64,000 bases of DNA from Parabacteroides timonensis. GTDB lineage: Bacteria > Bacteroidota > Bacteroidia > Bacteroidales > Tannerellaceae. The notes beneath the pieces are model-generated. The model worked only from the letters and a program-made list of their open reading frames with translations. It made no database searches and was not told the origin of the DNA. The translations under genes and the position numbers were made by a program. Positions within the stretch are counted from its first letter, which is position 1. Each line of letters starts with the position of its first letter. The stretch spans positions 124,001 through 188,000 of the forward strand of contig NZ_LT669941.1 of assembly GCF_900128505.1 (NCBI RefSeq). The letters are read 5' to 3'. Positions 8,899-18,019 of this stretch are shown piece after piece.

Positions 8899-9918
8899 AT
8901 GGAAAATATTAATTGGTCTGATCTAGCATTTGGTTATATGAAGACAGACTACAATGTACGGTGTTACTATCGTGATGGTAAATGGGGAGAATTAGAAGTT
9001 AGTTCTTCTGAGATCATCAATATTCATATGGCAGCGACTTGTCTGCATTACGGGCAAGAATCGTTTGAAGGTCTGAAAGCTTTCAGAGGTAAAGACGGTA
9101 AGATCCGTGTGTTCCGTATGGATGAAAACGGCAAACGTATGCAGGCTTCCAGCCGGGGTATCAAGATGGCTGAACTTCCTGTGGAAATGTTTGAGGAAGC
9201 TGTTCGCAAAGTAGTGAAATTGAATGAACGCTTTGTTCCTCCTTACGAGAGTGGAGCAGCATTATATATCCGGCCGTTGATGATTGGTTTGGGTGCACAG
9301 GTAGGTGTAAAACCGGCTCCTGAATATATGTTTATGATTTTTGTAACTCCGGTAGGTCCGTATTTTAAAGGTGGTTTCCAACCTTCAAAGGTTTGTATCA
9401 TGCGTGAATATGACCGTGCAGCTCCTCAGGGAACAGGTACGATAAAAGTCGGTGGTAACTATGCCGCCAGCCTTGTTGCCGGTGAAAAAGCAAAGGAAAA
9501 AGGATATGCAGCCGTTCTTTATCTGGATCCGAAAGAAAAGAAATACCTGGACGAATGTGGTCCGGCAAACTTCTTCGGTATCCGTGGTAATAGCTATATC
9601 ACTCCGCAGTCTCATTCTATCCTGCCTTCAATCACCAACAAGAGTTTGCAGCAATTAGCTGCAGATATGGGACTGACCGTTGAACGTCGTCCGGTTCCAG
9701 TGGAAGAACTCGCAACATTTGATGAAGCAGCAGAGTGCGGAACTGCAGCCGTTATCGCTCCGATCTCACAAATCGACGATCTGGACATTGACAAGTCTTA
9801 TGTAATTGCTAAAGATGGCAAGCCGGGACCTGTTTGTGAAAAATTGTATCATAAACTGCGTGGTATCCAGTATGGTGATGAACCTGATACATACGGATGG
9901 GTAACGATTATTGAATAA
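8899..9918 (+). CDS. ilvE: Branched-chain amino acid aminotransferase
   Basis: A 339-aa class IV PLP aminotransferase making Leu, Ile and Val from their 2-oxo acids with glutamate. Recognised by GQESFEGLKAFRG, the YIRPLMIG motif, the Lys-containing TIKVGGNYAASL that binds PLP, and EECGTAAV-like text near the C-terminus (AAECGTAAVIAPI). Length fits the bacterial/mitochondrial-type IlvE (about 340 aa). It is monocistronic and transcribed divergently from metF. Confidence 0.97.
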   Translation: MENINWSDLAFGYMKTDYNVRCYYRDGKWGELEVSSSEIINIHMAATCLHYGQESFEGLKAFRGKDGKIRVFRMDENGKRMQASSRGIKMAELPVEMFEEAVRKVVKLNERFVPPYESGAALYIRPLMIGLGAQVGVKPAPEYMFMIFVTPVGPYFKGGFQPSKVCIMREYDRAAPQGTGTIKVGGNYAASLVAGEKAKEKGYAAVLYLDPKEKKYLDECGPANFFGIRGNSYITPQSHSILPSITNKSLQQLAADMGLTVERRPVPVEELATFDEAAECGTAAVIAPISQIDDLDIDKSYVIAKDGKPGPVCEKLYHKLRGIQYGDEPDTYGWVTIIE

Positions 9919-9935
9919 ATAAGATAAGGGTTTGA

Positions 9936-9971
9936 CAGTTAGTGGTTATTTCTAAAAAATACCATTAACTG
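9936..9971 (+). other. Inverted repeat downstream of ilvE
   Basis: CAGTTAGTGGT (9936-9946) pairs with ACCATTAACTG (9961-9971) with one G-U. No T-tract follows. It may be a weak terminator or an RNA 3'-end structure of ilvE. Confidence 0.4.
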
Positions 9972-10049
9972 CCAACTCCGAATTCTCAAACGTCAATACG
10001 CATTGTTAACTTTGGATTGCCAACTGAAAATAAAATTGCTATCTCGGTA

Positions 10050-10079
10050 TTGCAAAGTAGCGGATATTTTCTATCTTTG
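10050..10079 (+). promoter_or_regulatory. Strong Bacteroidota-type promoter of the AAA gene
   Basis: TTG at 10050-10052, a 19-base spacer and TATCTTTG at 10072-10079 form an almost ideal match. The gene starts 24 bases downstream. Confidence 0.75.
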
Positions 10080-10103
10080 TGGCCTATATAGTAAGACAGT
10101 AAG

Positions 10104-11282
10104 GTGGAAGCATTCTTTAAAACACATAAATACCTTGTAGAACATTTGCATGCACCGGTACGCCGGGGGCTGATGGATGAGATTAACTGGAATGACCGGT
10201 TGATCGGTATTAAAGGCTCTCGTGGAGTGGGTAAGACTACTTTTTTACTGGATTATGCTCGCGAACATTTTGGTGCTGATAATAAGGAGTGCCTATACAT
10301 AAATCTGAATCATTTTTATTTTACGGAACGTACTTTAGTCGATTTTGCTTCTGAGTTCAGGGCGAAAGGAGGGAAAGTATTGTTGATCGACCAGGTTTTT
10401 AAATATTCCGGATGGTCGAAAGAGTTACGTTACTGTTATGATAATTTTGAAGATCTGAAGATTATTTTCTCTGGTTCGTCGGTTATGCGATTGAAAGAAG
10501 AGAATCCGGACCTCTCAGGTAAGGTTGTTTCATATAATTTACGTGGTTTTTCTTTCCGTGAGTTTCTGAATCTGATGTCGGGAAACAATTTTCCGGCGTA
10601 TACATTTGAGGAAGTGATCGAAAAACATCAGGAGATTGCCCGTAATATTTGCTCGGTAGCTAAACCGATGGCTTATTTTCAGGATTACCTGCATCATGGT
10701 TTTTATCCGTTTTTCCTGGAGAAACGTAATTTTTCGGAAAATCTGCTGAAGACAATGAACATGATGCTGGAGGTAGATGTCCTTTATATTAAACAAATCG
10801 AGCAAAGTTATCTGCCGAAGCTCCGAAAATTATTATATTTGCTGGCGATCAGTGCGCCATGTACGCCAAACGTCAGCCAGTTAAGTAAAGACATAGAAAC
10901 TTCACGGGCAACTGTGATGAATTACATTAAATATCTGACCGATGCCCGTTTGATGAATATGCTGTATCCGGTAGGCGAATCGTTTCCGAAAAAACCCTCT
11001 ACCGTATATATGTACAATTCGAATCTGATGTACCCCATCCGTCCGATGGAGGTGAACATACAGGCTGTGCGCGAATCTTTTTTCTATAACCAGCTTTTGA
11101 AAGACAATAAACTGAACGAAGGAATTAAGAACGCTCACTTTTTGGTAAATGAAAAGTATAATTTCAGGATAGAAGAAAGTATGAAAGTGAAAAACAATCC
11201 CGATTTATACTATGCTATTGATAAGGTTGAAGTAGGAGATGGCAACATGATCCCGCTTTGGCTTTTTGGCTTTTTATACTAA
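10104..11282 (+). CDS. AAA-family ATPase (AAA_14/DUF4143 type)
   Basis: A 392-aa P-loop protein starting at GTG. Walker A is GSRGVGKTT (residues 38-46). The Walker B position reads KVLLIDQVFKY (91-101), where relatives usually have DE followed by IHKY, so the catalytic Glu appears replaced by Gln. FSGSS near residue 132 fits sensor 1. The C-terminal half contains a winged-helix-like segment (SQLSKDIETSRATVMNYIKYL) and a DUF4143-like end. Role in the cell is unknown; such proteins are common and often variable in Bacteroidales. It has its own promoter and lies 33 bp before nifJ, so read-through is possible. Confidence 0.85.
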   Translation: MEAFFKTHKYLVEHLHAPVRRGLMDEINWNDRLIGIKGSRGVGKTTFLLDYAREHFGADNKECLYINLNHFYFTERTLVDFASEFRAKGGKVLLIDQVFKYSGWSKELRYCYDNFEDLKIIFSGSSVMRLKEENPDLSGKVVSYNLRGFSFREFLNLMSGNNFPAYTFEEVIEKHQEIARNICSVAKPMAYFQDYLHHGFYPFFLEKRNFSENLLKTMNMMLEVDVLYIKQIEQSYLPKLRKLLYLLAISAPCTPNVSQLSKDIETSRATVMNYIKYLTDARLMNMLYPVGESFPKKPSTVYMYNSNLMYPIRPMEVNIQAVRESFFYNQLLKDNKLNEGIKNAHFLVNEKYNFRIEESMKVKNNPDLYYAIDKVEVGDGNMIPLWLFGFLY

Positions 11283-11315
11283 TAAAATTCTTTTAAATAC
11301 TAATAGTAAAAGTCT

Positions 11316-14300
11316 ATGACAAAACAGAAGAAATTTTTGACCTGTGATGGTAACCAGGCTGCTGCACATATCTCCTATATGTTCAGCGAAGTAGCCGCTA
11401 TTTACCCCATCACTCCGTCGTCTACAATGGCAGAATATGTAGATGAATGGGCTGCCGCCGGACGTAAGAACATTTTCGGCGAAACGGTTTTGGTACAGGA
11501 AATGCAATCAGAAGGTGGTGCTGCAGGTGCAGTTCACGGTTCTTTGCAGGCCGGTGCCCTGACTTCAACTTATACAGCTTCTCAGGGATTGTTGCTGATG
11601 ATCCCTAATATGTACAAGATCGCTGGTGAGTTGCTTCCTTGCGTATTCCATGTGTCTGCCCGTACACTGGCTTCACACGCTTTGTGTATCTTCGGTGACC
11701 ATCAGGATGTTATGTCTGCCCGTCAGACTGGTTTTGCAATGTTGGCAGAAGGTTCTGTACAGGAAGTTATGGACTTATCTGGTGTAGCTCACCTGGCTAC
11801 TATCAAGTCTCGCGTTCCTTTCGTGAACTTCTTCGACGGTTTCCGTACATCACACGAAATCCAGAAGATTGAAGCGTTGGAAAATGATGACCTGGCTCCG
11901 CTGATCGACCAGAAGGCGTTGGCTGAATTCCGTGCACGTGCATTGAATCCGGAAAAGCCGGAAGCTCGCGGTATGGCTGAAAACCCGGATCACTTCTTCC
12001 AGCACAGAGAATCTTCAAACAAATACTATGAAGCAGTTCCTGCTATCGTAGAAGAATATATGAACGAAATCTCCAAGCTGACAGGCCGCAAATACGGTTT
12101 GTTCGATTATTACGGAGCAGAAGATGCAGAACGCGTAATTATCGCAATGGGTTCTGTAACGGAAGCTGCCCGTGAAGCTATCGACCATCTGACAGCTCAG
12201 GGTGAAAAAGTTGGTTTGGTTTCAGTTCACTTGTATCGTCCGTTCTCTGCTAAGCACTTCCTGGCTGCTGTTCCTAAGACTGCAAAACGTATCGCTGTTC
12301 TTGACAGAACAAAAGAACCGGGTGCTACCGGCGAACCTTTGTATCTGGATGTAAAAGACTGCTACTACGGAACAGAAAACGCTCCTGTTATCGTCGGTGG
12401 CCGTTATGGTTTGGGTTCTAAGGATACTACTCCTGCTCAGATCCTTGCCGTTTATGAAAACCTGGCATTACCGATGCCGAAGAACCAGTTCACACTGGGT
12501 ATCGTAGACGACGTTACATTCACTTCTCTTCCTCAGAAAGAAGAAATCGCTTTGGGTGGCGAAGGCATGTTCGAAGCTAAGTTCTACGGCTTGGGTGCTG
12601 ACGGTACTGTCGGTGCTAACAAGAACTCTGTAAAGATCATCGGTGACAATACAAATAAATATTGCCAGGCATATTTCTCTTATGACTCTAAGAAGTCTGG
12701 TGGTTTCACTTGTTCTCACCTGCGTTTCGGTGACCATCCGATCCGTTCCACTTATTTGGTAAATACTCCGAACTTCGTTGCTTGCCACGTTCAGGCTTAC
12801 CTGCGTATGTACGATGTAACTCGTGGTTTGCGTGAAAACGGTACATTCCTGCTGAACACTGTATGGAATGGCGAAGAGTTGGCTAAACACCTGCCGAATA
12901 AGGTAAAACGTTATTTCGCTCAGAAAAATATTACTGTTTACTATATCAATGCAACTCAGATCGCATTGGAAATCGGTTTGGGTAACCGTACCAATACAAT
13001 CCTTCAGTCTGCATTCTTCCGTATCACAGGTGTAATTCCTGTTGACCTGGCTATCGAACAGATGAAGAAATTCATTGTGAAGTCTTACGGTAAGAAAGGT
13101 GAAGATGTAGTTAATAAGAACTATGCTGCTGTCGATCGTGGTGGCGAATATACTCAGCTTGCTGTCGATCCGTCATGGGCTAACCTGCCGGATGATGAAG
13201 TTGTAGCAAACAACGATCCTGCTTTCATCAACGATGTAGTTCGTCCTATCAATGCTCAGGATGGCGACCTGTTGAAGGTTTCTGCATTCGAAGGTATCGA
13301 AGACGGTACATGGCATCAGGGAACAGCTAAATACGAAAAACGCGGTGTAGCTGCTTTTGTTCCTGTTTGGGAACCGGACAACTGTATCCAGTGTAACAAG
13401 TGTGCGTATGTTTGTCCTCACGCTTCTATCCGTCCGTTCGTGTTGGATGCTGCTGAACAGGCTGCTGCTCCGTTCTCTAACTCTTTGAAAGCTACAGGTA
13501 AGCAATTTGAAGGAATGCAGTTCCGTATCCAGGTTGACGTTCTTGACTGTCTGGGTTGTGGTAACTGTGCCGATGTTTGTCCGGGTAATCCGAAGAAGGG
13601 TGGTAAAGCGCTTAAGATGGCAGCTCTGGAAACTCAGCTGGCTGAAGCTCCGAACTGGGATTTCTGTGCAGAAAAGGTTTCAAGCAAACAACATCTGGTT
13701 GACATCAAAGCTAACGTGAAGAACTCTCAGTTTGCAACTCCGTTGTTTGAGTTCTCAGGTGCTTGCTCCGGTTGTGGTGAAACTCCGTATGTGAAATTGA
13801 TAACTCAGTTGTTCGGTGACCGTGAAATGGTAGCTAACGCAACAGGTTGTTCATCTATCTATTCAGGTTCTGTTCCTTCAACTCCGTATACAACAAACGA
13901 AAAAGGACAGGGTCCGGCTTGGGCTAACTCATTGTTCGAAGACTTCTGTGAATTCGGTCTGGGTATGGAACTGGCTAACGAAAAGATGCGTGCTCGTCTG
14001 ACGAATGCAATGAACGCAATTATTGCTGGTGAAAATGCTCCTGCTGAAGTAAAAGAAGTACTTAAAGCATGGGTTGAAAACCAGAACGATGCTGATAAGA
14101 CAAAAGAACTGGCTCCTCAGATAATCGCTATTGCTGAAGAAGGTATCACTCACGGCTGTCCGCTTAGCGCACAGATCAAGGAACTTTCTCACTTCCTGGT
14201 AAAACGTTCACAGTGGATCATCGGTGGTGACGGCGCTTCTTATGATATCGGTTACGGTGGTCTCGACCATGTAATTGCTTCCGGCAAGAACGTCAATATC

Positions 14301-14873
14301 CTGGTTCTGGATACTGAAGTTTATTCTAACACTGGTGGTCAGTCTTCTAAAGCTACTCCGGTCGGTGCAATCGCTAAGTTTGCAGCTGCTGGTAAGAGAG
14401 TACGTAAGAAAGATCTGGGTCTGATGGCTACGACTTACGGTTACGTATATGTTGCTCAGATCGCAATGGGTGCTGACCAGGCACAGACATTGAAAGCTAT
14501 CCGCGAAGCTGAAGCTTATGATGGTCCTTCATTGATCATCGCTTACTCTCCTTGTATCAACCACGGTTTGAAGAAGGGTATGGGTAAGAGCCAGCAGGAA
14601 GAAGCAGATGCAGTAGCATGTGGTTACTGGCACTTGTGGCGTTACAACCCGGCATTGGAAGAAGAAGGCAAGAATCCGTTCACATTGGATAGCAAAGAAC
14701 CGGATTGGAGCAAGTTCCAGGACTTCCTGAAGGGTGAAGTACGTTTCGCTTCTCTGACAAAACAGTTCCCGGCTGAAGCTGGCGAATTGTTCCAGGCTGC
14801 TGAAAACAACGCTAAGTGGAGACTTAACAACTACAAGCGTTTGGCTAAACAGCAGTGGGGTGTTGAGGAATAA
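11316..14873 (+). CDS. nifJ: Pyruvate:ferredoxin (flavodoxin) oxidoreductase
   Basis: An 1185-aa single-chain PFOR that oxidises pyruvate with CoA to acetyl-CoA and CO2, reducing ferredoxin or flavodoxin; a central energy enzyme of anaerobes. Domain order fits the family: pyruvate-binding N-terminus (YPITPSSTMAEYVDEW), gamma-type domain, two 4Fe-4S clusters (CIQCNKCAYVCP at about 690-701 and CLGCGNCADVCP at about 745-756), then the TPP domain with a further Cys pair (CSGCGE), GDGASYDIGYGGLDH and VYSNTGGQ. Codon use is strongly biased to a small codon set, consistent with very high expression. Start ATG follows a short leader. It is probably transcribed from its own promoter, which I could not place with confidence, as well as from upstream. 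Confidence 0.97.
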   Translation: MTKQKKFLTCDGNQAAAHISYMFSEVAAIYPITPSSTMAEYVDEWAAAGRKNIFGETVLVQEMQSEGGAAGAVHGSLQAGALTSTYTASQGLLLMIPNMYKIAGELLPCVFHVSARTLASHALCIFGDHQDVMSARQTGFAMLAEGSVQEVMDLSGVAHLATIKSRVPFVNFFDGFRTSHEIQKIEALENDDLAPLIDQKALAEFRARALNPEKPEARGMAENPDHFFQHRESSNKYYEAVPAIVEEYMNEISKLTGRKYGLFDYYGAEDAERVIIAMGSVTEAAREAIDHLTAQGEKVGLVSVHLYRPFSAKHFLAAVPKTAKRIAVLDRTKEPGATGEPLYLDVKDCYYGTENAPVIVGGRYGLGSKDTTPAQILAVYENLALPMPKNQFTLGIVDDVTFTSLPQKEEIALGGEGMFEAKFYGLGADGTVGANKNSVKIIGDNTNKYCQAYFSYDSKKSGGFTCSHLRFGDHPIRSTYLVNTPNFVACHVQAYLRMYDVTRGLRENGTFLLNTVWNGEELAKHLPNKVKRYFAQKNITVYYINATQIALEIGLGNRTNTILQSAFFRITGVIPVDLAIEQMKKFIVKSYGKKGEDVVNKNYAAVDRGGEYTQLAVDPSWANLPDDEVVANNDPAFINDVVRPINAQDGDLLKVSAFEGIEDGTWHQGTAKYEKRGVAAFVPVWEPDNCIQCNKCAYVCPHASIRPFVLDAAEQAAAPFSNSLKATGKQFEGMQFRIQVDVLDCLGCGNCADVCPGNPKKGGKALKMAALETQLAEAPNWDFCAEKVSSKQHLVDIKANVKNSQFATPLFEFSGACSGCGETPYVKLITQLFGDREMVANATGCSSIYSGSVPSTPYTTNEKGQGPAWANSLFEDFCEFGLGMELANEKMRARLTNAMNAIIAGENAPAEVKEVLKAWVENQNDADKTKELAPQIIAIAEEGITHGCPLSAQIKELSHFLVKRSQWIIGGDGASYDIGYGGLDHVIASGKNVNILVLDTEVYSNTGGQSSKATPVGAIAKFAAAGKRVRKKDLGLMATTYGYVYVAQIAMGADQAQTLKAIREAEAYDGPSLIIAYSPCINHGLKKGMGKSQQEEADAVACGYWHLWRYNPALEEEGKNPFTLDSKEPDWSKFQDFLKGEVRFASLTKQFPAEAGELFQAAENNAKWRLNNYKRLAKQQWGVEE

Positions 14874-14899
14874 TAGATTATTTGATCATCTAAAATAGT

Positions 14900-14936
14900 A
14901 AAAACGGAATCTTCGAAAGAAGGTTCCGTTTTTTTG
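14900..14936 (+). terminator. Bidirectional intrinsic terminator
   Basis: AACGGAATCTTC pairs with GAAGGTTCCGTT around a GAAA tetraloop, with A-run before and T-run after. It can end nifJ and the converging aldo/keto reductase gene. Confidence 0.9.
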
Positions 14937-14961
14937 TTGTTGGAGTCGAAAGGATCTTTTC

Positions 14962-15996
14962 TCAAAACTGAAGCTGTGCATTCAGGAAAGGGAATTGCGC
15001 CTGGTGCCAATAGGGATAGACAGGAGTAACCTGGCTGGCGATGTCCAGTCGTTTTACCTGTTCGGGTGTCAGATTCCATCCGACAGCTTCCAGATTTTGT
15101 TCCAGTTGCTTTTCCGTACTTGCTCCAATGATAAGGCTGGAGACGGTAGGGCGCTGCAGTAACCAGTTCAGAGCACATTGTGCAACACTATGTCCTGTTT
15201 CTTCCGCTACTTCATCCAATACATCCATTATATTATACAAGCGCTCGTATGAAGTGGCTTCATCCGGGATAGGACTTCCGCCACGGGCTACGCGTCCGTC
15301 TGCCGGAATGGGGTTGTTACGTCTGTATTTACCACCCAAACGACCTGCAGATAATGGACTCCAAATAATAGAACCGACTTTCTGATCGATACCGAGCGGC
15401 ATTAATTCCCATTCGAATTCTCTGTTAAGCAAAGAGTAATGTACCTGATGGGCAACATAGCGACTCCAGCCATAGCGTTCAGAAACGGATAACGCTTTCA
15501 TCAGATGCCATCCAGAGAAATTGGAACAGGCAATGTAACGAACTTTACCGGCTGTGATTAAATCATCCAATGCACGAAGGGTTTCTTCTACCGGCGTATT
15601 CGCATCAAATCCATGCATATGGTAAACATCGATATGATCGGTATTCAACCGTTTCAGGCTAGCCTCACAAGCATTGATCAAGTGGAAACGGGAAGATCCT
15701 ATCGCGTTGCGGCTTTCCGGATTTAGATTGAATGTTGCCTTGGTGGAGATAAGTAATTTATTCCGCAAGCCTTCCATCGCCTTGCCCAATATTTCTTCCG
15801 ATAGGCCACCGGAATAAACGTCTGCTGTATCAAAGAAGTTTACACCGGCATCCAGGCACTTGTTTATCATACGTCTGGCTTCTTCTACCTGGGTATGTCC
15901 CCAACCTTCGAAACCATTGGTTCCTCCAAAAGTAGCTGTGCCTAAACAAAGTACGGGTACATATAAGCCCGAACCTCCTAATTGTCTGTATTCCAT
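14962..15996 (-). CDS. Aldo/keto reductase
   Basis: A 344-aa NADPH-dependent oxidoreductase of the YajO/YghZ-like (AKR, Kv-beta related) type. The catalytic tetrad is visible as FFDTADVYSGG (Asp, Tyr about 54-64), ISTKATF (Lys) and VYHMHGFD (His); SLIIGAS and the C-terminal cofactor motif TEKQLEQNL follow. The substrate is probably an aldehyde or sugar derivative but cannot be assigned. It is a single gene, divergent from the HAD/carbonic anhydrase unit. Confidence 0.9.
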   Translation of the reverse strand: MEYRQLGGSGLYVPVLCLGTATFGGTNGFEGWGHTQVEEARRMINKCLDAGVNFFDTADVYSGGLSEEILGKAMEGLRNKLLISTKATFNLNPESRNAIGSSRFHLINACEASLKRLNTDHIDVYHMHGFDANTPVEETLRALDDLITAGKVRYIACSNFSGWHLMKALSVSERYGWSRYVAHQVHYSLLNREFEWELMPLGIDQKVGSIIWSPLSAGRLGGKYRRNNPIPADGRVARGGSPIPDEATSYERLYNIMDVLDEVAEETGHSVAQCALNWLLQRPTVSSLIIGASTEKQLEQNLEAVGWNLTPEQVKRLDIASQVTPVYPYWHQAQFPFLNAQLQF

Positions 15997-16032
15997 AACT
16001 TACCTATTAAATTGTTATTAAGATAGCATCTA

Positions 16033-16040
16033 CAAATGTA
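16033..16040 (-). promoter_or_regulatory. -7 element of the aldo/keto reductase gene
   Basis: On the minus strand this reads TACATTTG (TAnnTTTG), 36 bases upstream of the start codon. Confidence 0.5.
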
Positions 16041-16069
16041 TATAAAAATCGGATGTGTTTATTTATTCT

Positions 16070-16077
16070 TATCTTTG
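16070..16077 (+). promoter_or_regulatory. -7 element of the HAD/carbonic anhydrase operon
   Basis: TATCTTTG matches TAnnTTTG, 26 bases before the HAD gene start. Confidence 0.6.
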
Positions 16078-16103
16078 TAACAAATTTAGGTTAGTAGAAA
16101 AGT

Positions 16104-16880
16104 ATGATTAAGGCAGTTTTTTTTGATATCGACGGAACACTGGTTAGTTTTAAGACACATGAAGTTCCTCAGTCTACCATCGAAGCATTGGATCTCTTAC
16201 GGGAGAAAGGTATTAAGGTCTTTATAGCAACAGGGCGCCACTACACATCTATTAATAATCTGGGAGATTTGAAGTTTGACGGATATGTTACTTTGAACGG
16301 TGGGTATTGTTTTGCCGGAGAGGATAAAGTCATTTATAAACACAGTATTCCAGACAGGGATATCGAGGCTTTGATCCGTTATATGGAAACCGAAGAGTCT
16401 TTCCCATGCGCTTTTGTGCAGGAAAAAGAAATCTTTATGAATTATAAAGATGAAACGGTGGAAGAGATATTCAATATGCTTAATTTCCCGGAACCACCTA
16501 TCCGTCCTTTGGATGAGATACGTGGAAAGACTGCTTATCAACTGGTTTCTTTCTTTACTGCTGAACAGGAGAAGAAGATCATGCCTATCCTGTCAAATTG
16601 TGAGTCTACCCGTTGGAATCCTTTATTTACAGATGTGGTACCAGCTGGTAGCAGTAAGCGGGTAGGGATCGATAAAATGCTGGAATACTTCAGGATACCA
16701 TTAAACGAGTGTATGGCTTTTGGTGATGGAGGTAATGATGTTGCTATGCTTAAACATGCCGGTATAGGTGTAGCTATGGGGAATGCGGAAGATGAAGTGA
16801 AACAGTATGCCGATTATGTAACAGACTCCGTCGATGAGGACGGAATATTCAAAGCGTTGAAACATTTGAACATTCTTTGA
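16104..16880 (+). CDS. HAD-superfamily (Cof/IIB subfamily) phosphatase
   Basis: A 258-aa sugar-phosphate-type phosphatase. The nucleophile motif DIDGTL starts at residue 8, motif II is ATGRH (about 43), and motifs III/IV are seen in KRVGIDKM and FGDGGNDVAML (about 209-219). Length and the GDGGND motif fit Cof-type HAD-IIB proteins. Substrate unknown. It is followed after 33 bp by a carbonic anhydrase gene on the same strand, so the two are probably cotranscribed. Confidence 0.92.
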   Translation: MIKAVFFDIDGTLVSFKTHEVPQSTIEALDLLREKGIKVFIATGRHYTSINNLGDLKFDGYVTLNGGYCFAGEDKVIYKHSIPDRDIEALIRYMETEESFPCAFVQEKEIFMNYKDETVEEIFNMLNFPEPPIRPLDEIRGKTAYQLVSFFTAEQEKKIMPILSNCESTRWNPLFTDVVPAGSSKRVGIDKMLEYFRIPLNECMAFGDGGNDVAMLKHAGIGVAMGNAEDEVKQYADYVTDSVDEDGIFKALKHLNIL

Positions 16881-16913
16881 TCCTGATTTGTTCCTATAAT
16901 AAGAACTAACGAT

Positions 16914-17456
16914 ATGATTGACGAATTACTAGTATTTAATAAAGAGTTCGTAAAGAACAAAGGATACGAGAAGTTTATAACGAATAAGTACCCTGATAAG
17001 AAAATTGCGATCGTATCCTGTATGGATACTCGTCTGATAGAATTACTTCCGGCCTCACTGGGGCTTAAGAATGGTGATGTAAAAATCATAAAAAATGCGG
17101 GCGCAGTCATATCACATCCTTTTGGTAGTGTGATACGCAGTCTGTTGGTTGCCATTTATGATTTGGGAGTTACTGAAATAATGATTATCGGTCATTCGGA
17201 TTGCGGTGCACAACATATGGACAGTGAAACAATGATCGAAGCAATGAAGAAACGGGGTATTCCAGCAGACCGTATCGATATGATACGCTATTGCGGAGTC
17301 GATTTTAAAGACTGGTTACATGGTTTCGATTCTTCTGAAGGTTCTGTAAGAAATACAGTGAATCAGGTTATTCATCATCCGCTGATTCCGTCGGATATAA
17401 CGGTTCGTGGCTTTGTAATTGATTCAGTTACAGGTAAGTTGACGGAGGTGGAGTAG
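16914..17456 (+). CDS. Beta-class carbonic anhydrase
   Basis: A 180-aa zinc enzyme interconverting CO2 and bicarbonate. The zinc ligands are visible as Cys36 in SCMDTR and His94/Cys97 in GHSDCG, with the Asp38-Arg40 dyad beside the first Cys. Its short length and the SCMDTR start fit the small YvdA/plant-unlike beta-CA branch. Bicarbonate supply fits the carboxylating metabolism of Bacteroidales. It is second in an operon with the HAD phosphatase. Confidence 0.93.
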   Translation: MIDELLVFNKEFVKNKGYEKFITNKYPDKKIAIVSCMDTRLIELLPASLGLKNGDVKIIKNAGAVISHPFGSVIRSLLVAIYDLGVTEIMIIGHSDCGAQHMDSETMIEAMKKRGIPADRIDMIRYCGVDFKDWLHGFDSSEGSVRNTVNQVIHHPLIPSDITVRGFVIDSVTGKLTEVE

Positions 17457-17552
17457 GGTGTTTAGCTTCTGAAAAACTATTTCTATAGATTAAATAAATG
17501 TAAAGATAGAAATATTTTATATGTTTTATAGCATGGTTTTAAAGAAAATGCT

Positions 17553-17560
17553 TATCTTTG
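17553..17560 (+). promoter_or_regulatory. -7 element of the small ORF transcript
   Basis: TATCTTTG matches TAnnTTTG. It lies 85 bases upstream of the 52-codon ORF and implies a leader of about 80 nt. Confidence 0.55.
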
Positions 17561-17609
17561 CACTGTAAACAAAAAGAAAAGACAAGAGTTTAGGTTAAAT
17601 TATTAATAA

Positions 17610-17629
17610 GTCTTCCAAGCGTGGAAGAC
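17610..17629 (+). other. Hairpin in the leader of the small ORF
   Basis: GTCTTCC (17610-17616) pairs perfectly with GGAAGAC (17623-17629) around a 6-base loop, ending 16 bases before the ATG. Its position suits control of ribosome access or mRNA stability. Confidence 0.5.
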
Positions 17630-17645
17630 ATAAAATGTAAAAATT

Positions 17646-17804
17646 ATGATGACAAGTAGAAATGAAGAAAATCTTCGTACTTTAGCGATGTTGCGTTATC
17701 AGGCTGATCGTTATCAGTCAATGAGAAATGGTACAATGAGTCAGCGAGTAAATGCTGAAATCCGCCGCCTGTTGGAAGAAATGGGGGCTAACGCAAAAAA
17801 TTAA
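17646..17804 (+). CDS. Small basic 52-aa protein of unknown function
   Basis: An ORF of 52 codons beginning ATGATG (start at 17646 or 17649) and ending TAA at 17802-17804. The product is charged and predicted helical, with no signal peptide or Cys; the C-terminal half (SQRVNAEIRRLLEEMG) looks amphipathic. Support for it being real: a TAnnTTTG promoter, a structured leader, a hairpin after the stop, and codon choices resembling expressed genes. I do not recognise the family. The transcript might alternatively be mainly a regulatory RNA. Confidence 0.6.
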   Translation: MMTSRNEENLRTLAMLRYQADRYQSMRNGTMSQRVNAEIRRLLEEMGANAKN

Positions 17805-17835
17805 GTAAAAAGAAAGTATATTATTTTGAAGTATT

Positions 17836-17871
17836 CTCTTCACCAGGGTCTTTAATAAAGACTGGTGAGAG
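17836..17871 (+). terminator. Hairpin after the small ORF
   Basis: CTCT-CACCAG-TCTTT on the left pairs with AAAGA-CTGGTG-AGAG on the right with small bulges and an AATA loop. No T-run directly follows (the next one is at about 17916), so it is either a weak terminator or a 3'-end stabiliser. Confidence 0.45.
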
Positions 17872-17958
17872 ATAATGGATGGGCATTCGACGCTGGGAAA
17901 ACAGCGAAGATTAGCCTTTTTTTATTTTCTACCCCTTACAATTCTTAGATTAATCTTT

Positions 17959-17966
17959 TATCTTTG
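17959..17966 (+). promoter_or_regulatory. -7 element of the M28 peptidase gene
   Basis: TATCTTTG matches TAnnTTTG, 53 bases upstream of the ATG at 18020. Confidence 0.55.
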
Positions 17967-18019
17967 TAACCGGAAGCTGAAACTAATTATTCCGATAATT
18001 TGTAAAACACAATCATACG

